Positions 17,497 through 24,619 of a stretch of 64,000 nucleotides of DNA are shown piece after piece. Numbering within the stretch: position 1 is the stretch's first letter; each line of letters begins with the position of its first letter. The stretch lies in NCBI RefSeq assembly GCF_013408245.1, contig NZ_JACBYS010000002.1:1-64000 (forward strand), read 5' to 3'. This stretch comes from Duganella sp. 1224. Its GTDB lineage: Bacteria; Pseudomonadota; Gammaproteobacteria; Burkholderiales; Burkholderiaceae_D. Made by a program: the position numbers and the translations under genes. Under the pieces are notes generated by a model that was given only the letters and a program-made list of their open reading frames with translations, was not told where the DNA came from and did not search any database.

Positions 17497-18722
17497 CCAA
17501 ACCACCTCACATCTGCCTGTCCTCCGGCTGCGACTGCGGCATGACCCGGCGCGACTTCCTGCGCGTGTCCGCGCTCGGCACCGCCAGCGTGGCGGCGCCA
17601 CTGCTGTTCGCCGGCGACGCCATGGCGCAGCAAGGCCCGAAAGGCGACGACCAGCCGGTCAAGATCGGCTACCTGCCGATCACCGACGCCACGCCATTGC
17701 TGGTGGCGCACGGCCGCAAGCTGTTCGAGGCAGAGGGTCTGCAAGCCGAGACACCACGGCTGTTCCGCAGCTGGGCGCAGATCATCGAGGCCTTCGTCTC
17801 CGGCCAGGTCAACGTGATCCACCTGCTGTCGCCGGCCACCATGTCGGTGCGCTACGGCGCCAAATTCCCGGCCAAGGTAGTGGCGTGGAACCACATCAAC
17901 GGCTCGGCGCTGACCGTGGCCAAGGACATCAACAAAGTCACCGACCTGGGTGGCAAGACGGTGGCGATTCCCTTCTGGTACTCGATCCACAACGTGCTGC
18001 TGCAGGACATTCTGGCCAAGAACGGCCTGTCGGTGGTGAGCAAGGGCCGTGACGGCAGCATCGGGCCGAAGGAGGTCAACCTGGTGGTGCTGGCGCCGGC
18101 CGAGATGGTGTCGGCGCTGGCCAGCAAGTCGATCGCCGGCTTCATTGTGGCCGAGCCGTTCAACGCGCTGGCAGAAACCACCGGCGTCGGCAAGGTGCTG
18201 CGCTTCTCCGGCGACGTGTGGAAAAACCACGCCTGCTGCGTCACCTTCCTGTCGGAGCGCGACATCAGTACCCGTCCGGAGTGGGCGCAGCGCGTTACCA
18301 ACGCCATCGTCAAGGCACAGCTGTGGACGCGCTCCAACCAGCTCGACACCGCGCGCCTGCTGTCCAATGGCGACAGCCACAAGTACACGCCGCACGCGCT
18401 GCAGGTGCTGTCCAAGGTGCTGACCGTGACCGATTACGCCGACTACGAAAAGAGCGGCATCATCGTGCACAAGGACTGGAACCAGCGCCGCATCGACTTC
18501 CAGCCCTACCCGTTTGCCTCGTACACCGAGCAGATGGTGCGTTCGCTGCAAAAAGTACGCCTGGAGGGCGACACCGGCTTCCTGCACAAACTCGATCCGG
18601 CCGTGGTGGCGAAGGACCTGGTGGACGACCGCTTCGTGCGCAAGGCGATTACCGCCGTCGGCGGTCCACAAGCCTTTGGCCTGCCGGCTAACCTGATGCG
18701 CACCGAAACGCTGGCGATCTGA
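17493..18722 (+). CDS. Tat-exported ABC substrate-binding protein (NrtA/SsuA/TauA family)
   Basis: A 409-residue periplasmic binding protein. The N-terminus carries a twin-arginine signal (R19-R20-D-F-L followed by a hydrophobic stretch ending AMAQ), so it is probably exported folded. It is unusual in having three Cys before the signal (C8, C13, C15 in ICLSSGCDCG). The mature part shows the NMT1/CmpA-like fold: VKIGYLPITDATPLLVAHGRKLF, then FRSWAQIIEAFVSGQVNVIHLLSP. It is longer than SsuA or TauA and closest in layout to the NrtA/CmpA branch. The ligand is unknown. It sits between the ATPase and permease genes with overlapping stops and starts. Confidence 0.9.
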   Translation: MTKPPHICLSSGCDCGMTRRDFLRVSALGTASVAAPLLFAGDAMAQQGPKGDDQPVKIGYLPITDATPLLVAHGRKLFEAEGLQAETPRLFRSWAQIIEAFVSGQVNVIHLLSPATMSVRYGAKFPAKVVAWNHINGSALTVAKDINKVTDLGGKTVAIPFWYSIHNVLLQDILAKNGLSVVSKGRDGSIGPKEVNLVVLAPAEMVSALASKSIAGFIVAEPFNALAETTGVGKVLRFSGDVWKNHACCVTFLSERDISTRPEWAQRVTNAIVKAQLWTRSNQLDTARLLSNGDSHKYTPHALQVLSKVLTVTDYADYEKSGIIVHKDWNQRRIDFQPYPFASYTEQMVRSLQKVRLEGDTGFLHKLDPAVVAKDLVDDRFVRKAITAVGGPQAFGLPANLMRTETLAI

Positions 18723-19474
18723 TGGTGCTGCGACGATTTGGCCTGCCGCTGCTGGGCTTTGCGGCGGCGCTGCTGTTGTGGCAAGCCGGCGTGACGGCGC
18801 TGGAGAAAGACACGCCGATCGCGGCGTCGTTCGCGCCGCTGGAAGCCGCGCGGGCGCTGGCGGCGATGCTGCAAGGGCCGGACATCTGGCGCGACATCGG
18901 CCTCAGTCTGCGGCGGGTGGGCTGCGGCCTGCTGGCGGCGGCGCTGATCGGCATTCCGCTGGGGGTGCTGGTGGGCAGCTCGCAGCGCTTCGCGGCGGCG
19001 GCCATGCCGTTGTTCCAGTTGCTGCGCATGGTGTCGCCGTTGTCGTGGATGCCGCTGGCGGTGATGACCCTGGGCGTGGGCGACGCGCCGGTGTACTTCC
19101 TGCTGGCGTTTGCGGCGGTGTGGCCGATTTTGCTGAACACCGCCACCGGCGTGGCGCGGCTGGACCCGAACTGGCTGCTGCTGGCGCGCAGCCTGTCCGC
19201 CACGCGCGGCGAGACGGTGCTGCGGGTGGTGCTGCCGGGGATCACGGCCGACATCCTGACCGGGGTGCGGCTGGCGATCGGCATCATCTGGATTGTGCTG
19301 GTGCCGGCGGAGATGCTGGGCGTATCGGCGGGCCTGGGCTACTTCATCCTGGACGCGCGCGACCGGCTGGCGTACAACGAGCTGATGGCGGCGATCGTGC
19401 TGATTGGTTTATTGGGGTACAGCCTCGACTTCCTGGCCCGCGCCGCGCATGCAAGGTGGCTGCACACGCGCTGA
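18722..19474 (+). CDS. ABC importer permease, SsuC/TauC type
   Basis: A 250-residue inner-membrane protein with about six hydrophobic segments and the BPD_transp_1 layout. The EAA-type cytoplasmic loop, which contacts the ATPase, is LLARSLSATRGETVLRVVLPGITADILTGVRLAIGIIW (quoted by landmarks ARSLSATRG and VLPG). A conserved SPLSWMPLAVMTLGVGD precedes it. It is the last gene of the operon; the start codon overlaps the binding-protein stop by one base. The operon end is followed within 30 nt by the large palindrome at 19502-19531. Confidence 0.92.
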   Translation: MVLRRFGLPLLGFAAALLLWQAGVTALEKDTPIAASFAPLEAARALAAMLQGPDIWRDIGLSLRRVGCGLLAAALIGIPLGVLVGSSQRFAAAAMPLFQLLRMVSPLSWMPLAVMTLGVGDAPVYFLLAFAAVWPILLNTATGVARLDPNWLLLARSLSATRGETVLRVVLPGITADILTGVRLAIGIIWIVLVPAEMLGVSAGLGYFILDARDRLAYNELMAAIVLIGLLGYSLDFLARAAHARWLHTR

Positions 19475-19501
19475 TGAGTACCCCGCACGGCGGTCCGTCG
19501 C

Positions 19502-19531
19502 GGGGTCTGACCCCGTACGGGGTCAGACCCC
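19502..19531. repeat. 30-bp perfect palindrome built from GGGGTC(T/A)GACCCC units
   Basis: Two facing copies of GGGGTCTGACCCC / GGGGTCAGACCCC joined by GTAC give a 30-base perfect palindrome between the permease stop and the next gene. It resembles the short REP-like repeats that I recall being scattered in intergenic DNA of Massilia/Duganella-type genomes. It could act as a transcription terminator for the ABC operon, although no T-run follows. Its right arm overlaps the presumed -35 region of the following promoter. Confidence 0.75.
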
Positions 19532-19549
19532 TCTCACGTGGTGCGGGTT

Positions 19550-19555
19550 TATAAT
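19550..19555 (+). promoter_or_regulatory. Consensus -10 element (TATAAT) placing the start site on the roxA ATG
   Basis: A perfect TATAAT ends exactly 6 nt before the start codon at 19562. With usual spacing the transcript would begin on the A of ATG, i.e. leaderless. No good -35 hexamer is seen at 17 nt, where the palindrome's right arm lies, and there is no Shine-Dalgarno. Confidence 0.6.
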
Positions 19556-19561
19556 GCGGGT

Positions 19562-20683
19562 ATGAAAAAACTCCCCCTCCTCGGCAACATCACGCCGGCG
19601 CAGTTCCTGCGCGAATACTGGCACAAAAAGCCACTCCTGATCCGCAACGCCATCCCCGGCTTCAAGCCGCTGCTGAGCATGGACGCGCTGACCAAACTGG
19701 CCTCCACCAACCACGCCGAATCGCGCCTGGTCACCGGCTTCGGTGGCGAATGGGCGATGCAGCACGGTCCCCTGGACTCCCTGCCGCCGCGCGACCAGCG
19801 CGAATGGACCATGCTGGTCCAGGGCGTCAACCTGTTCGACGCCAAGGCCGACGACTTGCTGCGCCAGTTCCGCTTCCTGCCGGACGCGCGCCTCGACGAT
19901 TTGATGATCAGCTTCGCCACCGATGGCGGCGGCGTCGGTCCGCATTTCGATTCCTACGACGTGTTCCTGCTGCAGGCGCAGGGCCAGCGCCGCTGGCAGA
20001 TCGGCCCGCAAAAAGACCTGACGCTGATCGACGGCCTGCCGCTGAAGATCCTCGCCAACTTCACGCCGGACGAGGAATTCGTGCTCAACCCCGGCGACAT
20101 GCTGTACCTGCCGCCGCACTACGCGCATGACGGCATCGCCATCGGCGACTGCCAGACCTATTCGATCGGCTTCCGCTCGCCGTCCTACCAGGAGCTGGGC
20201 GAGAACTTCCTGCAGTTCATGGCCGACTCGATCGACCTGCCGGGACGCTACGCCGATCCGGAGCTGGAGCCGACCAGCAAGCCAGCCGAGATCCCGCGCC
20301 ACATGCTGGCCGCGCTGACCGAGCAGCTGAACAAGGTGCGCTTCACCGAGGAGGACATCACCATCTTCTTCGGCGAGTACATGAGCGAGCCGAAACACAA
20401 TGTGTTCTTCACCGGCCCGGCCAAGCCGCTCACCGTCGGCAAGTTCGGCGACGCCGTCATGAAGAAAGGCCTGGTGTTGTCGCGCAAGACGCAGATGCTG
20501 TATCGCGGCAAGCACGTGTTCATCAACGGCGAATCGTTCGGCGTGGGCAAGCAGGACAAGGCCACGCTGGAACTGCTGGCCAACAACCGCCGGCTGGAGG
20601 GCGCCGAGTTCGCCGCCGCCTCGGACGACGTGCTGGAAGCGCTGTACACCTGGTACCAGGACGGCTGGGTCGAGCTGGGCTAA
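19562..20683 (+). CDS. roxA: JmjC-type ribosomal oxygenase (50S L16 arginine hydroxylase, YcfD-like)
   Basis: A 373-residue 2-oxoglutarate/Fe(II) oxygenase of the bacterial RoxA (YcfD) type, which in E. coli hydroxylates an Arg of ribosomal protein L16. The N-terminus FLREYWHKKPLLIRNAIPGF is diagnostic. The iron facial triad is H128-x-D130 in GPHFDSYDVFLLQ, with H189 in PPHYAHDG at the expected distance. QGQRRWQIG supplies the oxoglutarate-binding strand. The C-terminal region matches the winged-helix dimerisation part of YcfD. The ATG at 19562 is chosen by homology of the N-terminus; no ribosome site precedes it. The following gene starts 13 nt downstream. Confidence 0.93.
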   Translation: MKKLPLLGNITPAQFLREYWHKKPLLIRNAIPGFKPLLSMDALTKLASTNHAESRLVTGFGGEWAMQHGPLDSLPPRDQREWTMLVQGVNLFDAKADDLLRQFRFLPDARLDDLMISFATDGGGVGPHFDSYDVFLLQAQGQRRWQIGPQKDLTLIDGLPLKILANFTPDEEFVLNPGDMLYLPPHYAHDGIAIGDCQTYSIGFRSPSYQELGENFLQFMADSIDLPGRYADPELEPTSKPAEIPRHMLAALTEQLNKVRFTEEDITIFFGEYMSEPKHNVFFTGPAKPLTVGKFGDAVMKKGLVLSRKTQMLYRGKHVFINGESFGVGKQDKATLELLANNRRLEGAEFAAASDDVLEALYTWYQDGWVELG

Positions 20684-20696
20684 TCAAGGAGGCAGC

Positions 20697-21173
20697 ATGG
20701 ACAGACAGGCGATTCCCTTTTCCACGCGGGCCGAGTTCCAGCAGCACCTGGCCACCTGCCTGTCCCGCGCCCGGCAGACGCTGCAGATGTTCGATCCCGA
20801 TTACGCCATCTGGCAACTGGGCAGCAGCGCCACCGAGGCCGAGCTGCGCCGCTTCCTGCGCGGCGGCGGCCGGCTGCAGCTGGTGGCGCACGATGGCCGC
20901 CAGCTCGAGCGCGAGGCGCCGCGCTTGCTGCGCCTGCTGAAGGACTACGGCCATCTGATCGAACTGCGCCGCACCAGTCCGGCGTTGCGCCAGCTGACCG
21001 ACTCCTTTTGCATCGCCGACCAGCGCGACATCGTGCGCCGTTTTCACGCCGATCATTTCCGTGGGGAAGCCATTTTTAACGGACCGGAAGACCTGCGCAC
21101 CAGCGCGGAACGTTTCCTTACAATTTGGATAGAATCCGCAACCGGTTTGATAGCAAACTCAACTGGATTATGA
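20697..21173 (+). CDS. Conserved hypothetical protein (DUF7931-like)
   Basis: A 158-residue soluble protein beginning MDRQAIPFSTRAEFQQHL, preceded by an excellent AAGGAGG. The segments TLQMFDPDYAIWQLGS, FLRGGGRLQLVAHD and DSFCIADQRDIVRRFHADHFRGEAIF resemble one half of a phospholipase-D-like fold without the HKD catalytic motif. I recall this type as a small Burkholderiales family (DUF7931), with low certainty about the name. It lies 13 nt after roxA and is probably co-transcribed. The C-terminal RFLTIWIESATG is typical of this family. Confidence 0.75.
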   Translation: MDRQAIPFSTRAEFQQHLATCLSRARQTLQMFDPDYAIWQLGSSATEAELRRFLRGGGRLQLVAHDGRQLEREAPRLLRLLKDYGHLIELRRTSPALRQLTDSFCIADQRDIVRRFHADHFRGEAIFNGPEDLRTSAERFLTIWIESATGLIANSTGL

Positions 21174-21247
21174 GCCAGTTCGGAGTAAAATGCTGCCAAC
21201 ACGGTAGTTAGCCGGACTAGACGACAACTGAGGTCCAAAACGAAATG

Positions 21248-21317
21248 TTGCGATATCGCAAAATAGTTATGTGTTAGGTCTATGGAACTATTGCGATGCA
21301 CTAAAAATCGCTATAAT
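21248..21317 (+). promoter_or_regulatory. Promoter of the Ala-rich lipoprotein gene with TTGCGAT half-sites
   Basis: A consensus TATAAT lies at 21312-21317, with TTGCGA at 21291-21296 as a possible -35 (15-nt spacer, short). A perfect 14-bp palindrome TTGCGATATCGCAA at 21248-21261 repeats the same half-site just upstream, suggesting an operator. The leader to the ATG is about 130 nt and includes the 18-bp palindrome at 21393-21410. No gene is seen in 21174-21456. Confidence 0.55.
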
Positions 21318-21392
21318 ATTCGGCTAGGAAGTTTCCGTTGTCTGGTAGGCACCTTTTAGGTACGAAAGCCTTCGAAGACGACCTAATGAGCG

Positions 21393-21410
21393 ATAATTAC
21401 CGGTAATTAT
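21393..21410. repeat. 18-bp palindrome in the lipoprotein-gene leader
   Basis: ATAATTACCGGTAATTAT is perfectly symmetric. It lies 46 nt upstream of the lipoprotein ATG, inside the predicted untranslated leader. It could be an RNA hairpin or a protein site. Confidence 0.45.
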
Positions 21411-21456
21411 TAATCGCAACACTGTGTTTAATTTTTGAATTAACTAAGGAAAATCC

Positions 21457-21708
21457 ATGAAAAAATCCCTGCTGATCGCCTCCCTGCTGGCTGTTGCTCT
21501 GGCTGCTTGCTCGAAAAAAGAAGAAGCCGCTCCTGCACCAGCTCCAGTAGCTGCTCCAGAAGCTGCTCCAGCACCAGCTCCAGCTCCAGCACCAGCTGCT
21601 GACGCTGCTGCTGCCGCTTCGCAAGCTGCTTCGGCTGCTGCTGACGCCGCTGCTGCCGCTTCGCAAGCCGCTTCGGCTGCTGCCGCTGCTCCAGCTGCTT
21701 CGAAGTAA
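21457..21708 (+). CDS. Small Ala/Pro-rich lipoprotein with 14-residue tandem repeat
   Basis: An 83-residue lipoprotein. The signal MKKSLLIASLLAVALAAC has a lipobox (LAAC), followed by SKKEEAA. The mature part is a Pro-Ala stretch (APAPAPV..), then two consecutive copies of a 14-residue Ala-rich unit, DAAAAASQAASAAA, encoded by 42-nt direct repeats at 21601-21642 and 21643-21684. Codon use is unlike the neighbours (many GCT and CCA), which fits a strongly expressed gene. A good ribosome site (TAAGGA), strong promoter and strong terminator surround it. The role is unknown. Such proteins may span or coat the envelope; no enzymatic domain is present. Confidence 0.85.
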   Translation: MKKSLLIASLLAVALAACSKKEEAAPAPAPVAAPEAAPAPAPAPAPAADAAAAASQAASAAADAAAAASQAASAAAAAPAASK

Positions 21709-21721
21709 TATCAGCTAGCGG

Positions 21722-21750
21722 AAAAAAACCGGCTTCGGCCGGTTTTTTTT
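21722..21750 (+). terminator. Intrinsic terminator of the lipoprotein gene
   Basis: A-run, CCGGC, TTCG tetraloop, GCCGG, then eight T. It starts 14 nt after the stop codon. It is an ideal rho-independent terminator and, through the A-run, also symmetrical for the opposite strand. Confidence 0.95.
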
Positions 21751-21757
21751 CGTCCGC

Positions 21758-21775
21758 GAGTTTATCGATAAACTC
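21758..21775. repeat. 18-bp palindrome between two terminators
   Basis: GAGTTTATCGATAAACTC is a perfect palindrome lying exactly between the two intrinsic terminators of convergent genes. No T-run adjoins it. Function unknown. Confidence 0.5.
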
Positions 21776-21780
21776 CCGGG

Positions 21781-21816
21781 AATTAAAAAAGCCGGCTTGC
21801 GCCGGCTTTTTTAATT
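21781..21816 (-). terminator. Intrinsic terminator of bamC (bidirectional)
   Basis: AATTAAAAAA-GCCGGC-TTGC-GCCGGC-TTTTTTAATT, fully symmetric. It abuts the bamC stop codon on the minus strand and gives a T-run in either direction. Confidence 0.93.
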
Positions 21817-23014
21817 ACTTCAACTGCTCGTGCAGCAGCGTGGCGATCTTCTCGCCGACCGGCGTGGTATCCGGCTGGCCCGAATTGTTCAGCACCTTGA
21901 CGATACTGGTATTGCCCTCGCTGGCCTTGACCGAAATACGGTAGCGCTGCGCTTCCTTATCCGCCTCGTCCGACGAACCCCAGCTAAACAGCTTGCTGAA
22001 GAAGCCTTTGCTTTCAGCGCTATCGTTGATATAACGCACGAAGTAAATACCCTGGGTGCGGTCGCGGTCTTCCACGGTGAAGCCGGCGCGGTCCAGCGCC
22101 AGGCCGACGCGGCGCCAGGCGCGGTCGAAGCCCTCGTCCACCTGCACCGCGCGGTCGGCGCCGGTGCCCACCAGCGACGCGTGCTGCGGCTGCACGATGG
22201 CCGTCTCGACGGCGGTCTTGGCCGACGCCAGCTGCTCGCCGCCATTGCCCAGCTTGTTCATCAGGCGCGCCAGGAATTCCGCCTCCAGGCCCGGATCGTT
22301 CGGGCGCGGCATCCACTTGGTGGTTTCCTTCTCGGCGCCGGTGGCCACTTCCTGCACGCCGCGGTGGCTGATGTAGATCTCGCTGGAGCCGTCGGCGCGG
22401 CGCTCGATGCGGGTGCGGAACTTGTCGCGCTCGCCGCTCGAATACAGCGAGTCGAACACCTTGCCGACCGTGTTGCGGATCCAGTCCTGCGGGATCTTGG
22501 CGCGGTTTTCATTCCACTCGGTTTCCATGATGCCGGCGGCCGGCGCCTCTTCCGACAGCGTGAAGCCCGAGTCTTCCCAGAACTGCTTGAGTTGCGGCCA
22601 CAGCTGTTCTGGCGTCTGCTTGACCACCAGCCAGCGCTGGTTGCCGTCGCGCTCGACCTTGATGTCGCTCAGGCTCATCTGCACCACGGTGCCGGCGGCC
22701 GGCTGGCCCGGCACCACCACGGTGCCCTGGTTCAGCGCGCCCGACTGGGCCGCCTTGGAGGCGTTGTAGCCGGACGCGGTGGCCACGCCGTTATTGGAAT
22801 CCGGCAGCGAGTAGCGGTTATCTTTTTGCAGCTGGGTCAGGTCCGGCGGCACGTCCAGCGTGCTGGCCTTCTTGGCGGACTTGTAGTCCACCTTGTCGTT
22901 GCCGACCACCGAGCCGATCATGCCGCAGCCGCTCAGGCTGGTCACGGTGGCTACCACTGCGCCCACCACCAGCGCGCGCTGCGAGGAAATAAAAGCTGTC
23001 TTGCGAATAGTCAT
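21815..23014 (-). CDS. bamC: Outer-membrane assembly lipoprotein BamC
   Basis: A 399-residue BamC (NlpB), a lipoprotein of the beta-barrel assembly complex. The signal ends in the lipobox SLSGC with lipidated C30. The unstructured N-terminal segment contains KASTLDVPPDLTQLQKDNRYSLP (landmarks LDVPPDL), which is the conserved BamD-binding stretch of the family. Two helix-grip domains follow (about residues 110-250 and 290-399). It lies 80 nt downstream of dapA, the usual betaproteobacterial order, and ends at a perfect terminator. It is longer than the E. coli protein (344 residues), mainly through the linker. Confidence 0.93.
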   Translation of the reverse strand: MTIRKTAFISSQRALVVGAVVATVTSLSGCGMIGSVVGNDKVDYKSAKKASTLDVPPDLTQLQKDNRYSLPDSNNGVATASGYNASKAAQSGALNQGTVVVPGQPAAGTVVQMSLSDIKVERDGNQRWLVVKQTPEQLWPQLKQFWEDSGFTLSEEAPAAGIMETEWNENRAKIPQDWIRNTVGKVFDSLYSSGERDKFRTRIERRADGSSEIYISHRGVQEVATGAEKETTKWMPRPNDPGLEAEFLARLMNKLGNGGEQLASAKTAVETAIVQPQHASLVGTGADRAVQVDEGFDRAWRRVGLALDRAGFTVEDRDRTQGIYFVRYINDSAESKGFFSKLFSWGSSDEADKEAQRYRISVKASEGNTSIVKVLNNSGQPDTTPVGEKIATLLHEQLK

Positions 23015-23055
23015 GTCGTTACTGTTTTAAGAAGCTGAAGTGCAGCAAAATATGG

Positions 23056-23071
23056 CCCGACCCAGGTCGGG
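23056..23071 (-). other. Hairpin between dapA and bamC, possible weak attenuator
   Basis: CCCGACC-CA-GGTCGGG lies in the 80-nt dapA-bamC spacer. On the minus strand it is followed by CATATTTTGC, only partly U-rich. It may reduce readthrough or stabilise the processed end. Confidence 0.35.
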
Positions 23072-23094
23072 GCTCGTTGTTCGTTGCGACGGGA

Positions 23095-23970
23095 TTACAG
23101 CACGCCGGCTTCGCGCAGGGCCGAGCGGACTGCCTCATGATAACCGTCCGCCAGCGGCACCAGCGGCAGGCGGATGCCGGCCGGCATCTTGCCCATTTCC
23201 GCCAGCGCCCACTTGACCGGCACCGGATTGGGCTCGATGAACAGTTTCTGGTGCAGCGGGAACACTTTATTGTTCAGCTCGACGGCCTGGGCGATGTCGC
23301 CGGCGATGGCCGCGCGGCACATGTCGGCCATGGCGCGCGGCGCCACGTTGGCGGTGACCGAGATGTTGCCGGCGCCGCCAGCCAGCATCAGGGCCATGGC
23401 GGTCGGGTCGTCGCCCGAGTAGACCGCGAACGATTTCGGCGCCAGGCGCAGCAGGTCGTAGCCGCGGCCGATATTGCCGGTGGCGTCCTTGACGCCGACG
23501 ATGTTGGGGATGGCGGCCAGGCGCAGGATGGTGTCATTGCTCATGTCGGCCACGGTGCGGCCCGGCACGTTGTACAGGATGACCGGCAGGTCCACCGCCT
23601 CGGCGATGGCCTTGAAGTGCTGGTACATGCCTTCCTGGGTGGGACGGTTGTAGTAGGGCACTACTTGCAGCGTGGCGTCGGCCCCGGCTTCCTTGGCGTA
23701 GCGGGTCAGCTTGATCGCCTCGGCGGTCGAGTTGGCGCCGGCGCCGGCGATGATTGGAATGCGGCCCTTGGCGTGGGCAACCGTCGCCTTGATCAGCGCG
23801 CAGTGCTCTTCCACACTCACGGTGGCCGACTCGCCGGTGGTGCCGGCGATGACGATGCTGTCCGTGCCCTCGGCGATGTGCCAGTCGATCAGCTTGTTCA
23901 AACCCTCAAAGTCCAGACTGCCGTCTGCGTGCATCGGGGTGACGATTGCTACGATGCTGCCCTTAATCAT
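23095..23970 (-). CDS. dapA: 4-hydroxy-tetrahydrodipicolinate synthase
   Basis: A 291-residue DapA, the aldolase-type enzyme that condenses pyruvate with aspartate semialdehyde in the lysine/diaminopimelate pathway. The class I TIM-barrel motifs are present: [10 protein letters not shown] at the start, [10 protein letters not shown] (pyruvate-binding Thr-Thr), [20 protein letters not shown] (catalytic Tyr region) and the Schiff-base lysine in IVGVKDATG. Length is normal. It is followed by bamC and preceded by a methyltransferase gene, all on the same strand. The ribosome site is poor at the annotated ATG, but N-terminal homology fixes the start. Confidence 0.97.
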   Translation of the reverse strand: MIKGSIVAIVTPMHADGSLDFEGLNKLIDWHIAEGTDSIVIAGTTGESATVSVEEHCALIKATVAHAKGRIPIIAGAGANSTAEAIKLTRYAKEAGADATLQVVPYYNRPTQEGMYQHFKAIAEAVDLPVILYNVPGRTVADMSNDTILRLAAIPNIVGVKDATGNIGRGYDLLRLAPKSFAVYSGDDPTAMALMLAGGAGNISVTANVAPRAMADMCRAAIAGDIAQAVELNNKVFPLHQKLFIEPNPVPVKWALAEMGKMPAGIRLPLVPLADGYHEAVRSALREAGVL

Positions 23971-24054
23971 AGGAAACCACTGCTAAAAGTATTAAAACAA
24001 CGATTGTAGTCGATCGCTTGCCGCCGTGGTGCATTCGGCGGGACAAATCGACGC

Positions 24055-24603
24055 TCAAAATGGCGGTAACAGCGCCGCTTCCCGGGGAAAATCCGCCTTC
24101 ACCGCGCACAGACGTTGCACCATGGCAGCTTTTGGATGGTCGATGACGCCGTCCTCGAAGGCCACCACCCGCAGGCCGTGCTCGGCGGCCAGCGCCAGCA
24201 GCTCGCCCGGCTGCAGCAGGAAGGCCGGATTGGACGGCTTGCCGAACTGCTCGTTGCCGGCCGCGAAGGTCTCGTAAAGCAGCACGCCGTTCGGCGCCAG
24301 GCTGGCGATCATCGCGCCCATTAGCGGCCGATGCAGGTAGTTTGTGACCACGATGCCGGCAAATCGCTGCGGACCGAAGGGCCAGGCCGCGCCCTCCTCT
24401 TCCAGGTCGATGGCGCTGGTGGTGATGCCCGGACCGCAGGCGGCGGCCAGCGCCGTGGTGTCGCGGTCGACCGCCACCACCTCGTGGCCGAGCGCGGCCA
24501 TGTGCCGCGAATGGCGGCCGCTGCCGCAGGCGAGGTCCAGCACGGCGCCGCCGGGGACCAGGGGCGCATAGCGCTGCACCCAGGGGGAAATGTGATCACT
24601 CAT
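24055..24603 (-). CDS. Class I SAM-dependent methyltransferase
   Basis: A 182-residue small methyltransferase. Motif I VLDLACGSGRHSRHMA binds S-adenosylmethionine. The acidic end of strand 2 is VVAVDRD, and the motif IV region is FAGIVVTNYLHRPL. The HRPL segment and small size fit a conserved group found next to trpS/dapA in Burkholderiales, related in layout to TehB-like enzymes. The substrate is unknown. It follows trpS with a 16-nt gap, so it is part of the trpS-dapA transcription unit. Confidence 0.85.
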   Translation of the reverse strand: MSDHISPWVQRYAPLVPGGAVLDLACGSGRHSRHMAALGHEVVAVDRDTTALAAACGPGITTSAIDLEEEGAAWPFGPQRFAGIVVTNYLHRPLMGAMIASLAPNGVLLYETFAAGNEQFGKPSNPAFLLQPGELLALAAEHGLRVVAFEDGVIDHPKAAMVQRLCAVKADFPREAALLPPF

Positions 24604-24619
24604 CGCTTTTTACCTGCTT

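Noticed and set aside
21053-21301. 82-residue minus-strand frame upstream of the lipoprotein gene
   Set aside because: Overlaps the 3' end of the DUF7931-like gene and the promoter; no ribosome site or motif.
21601-21684. Two-copy 42-nt direct repeat considered as a CRISPR or satellite
   Set aside because: It is in frame inside the Ala-rich lipoprotein, has no spacers, and only two copies.
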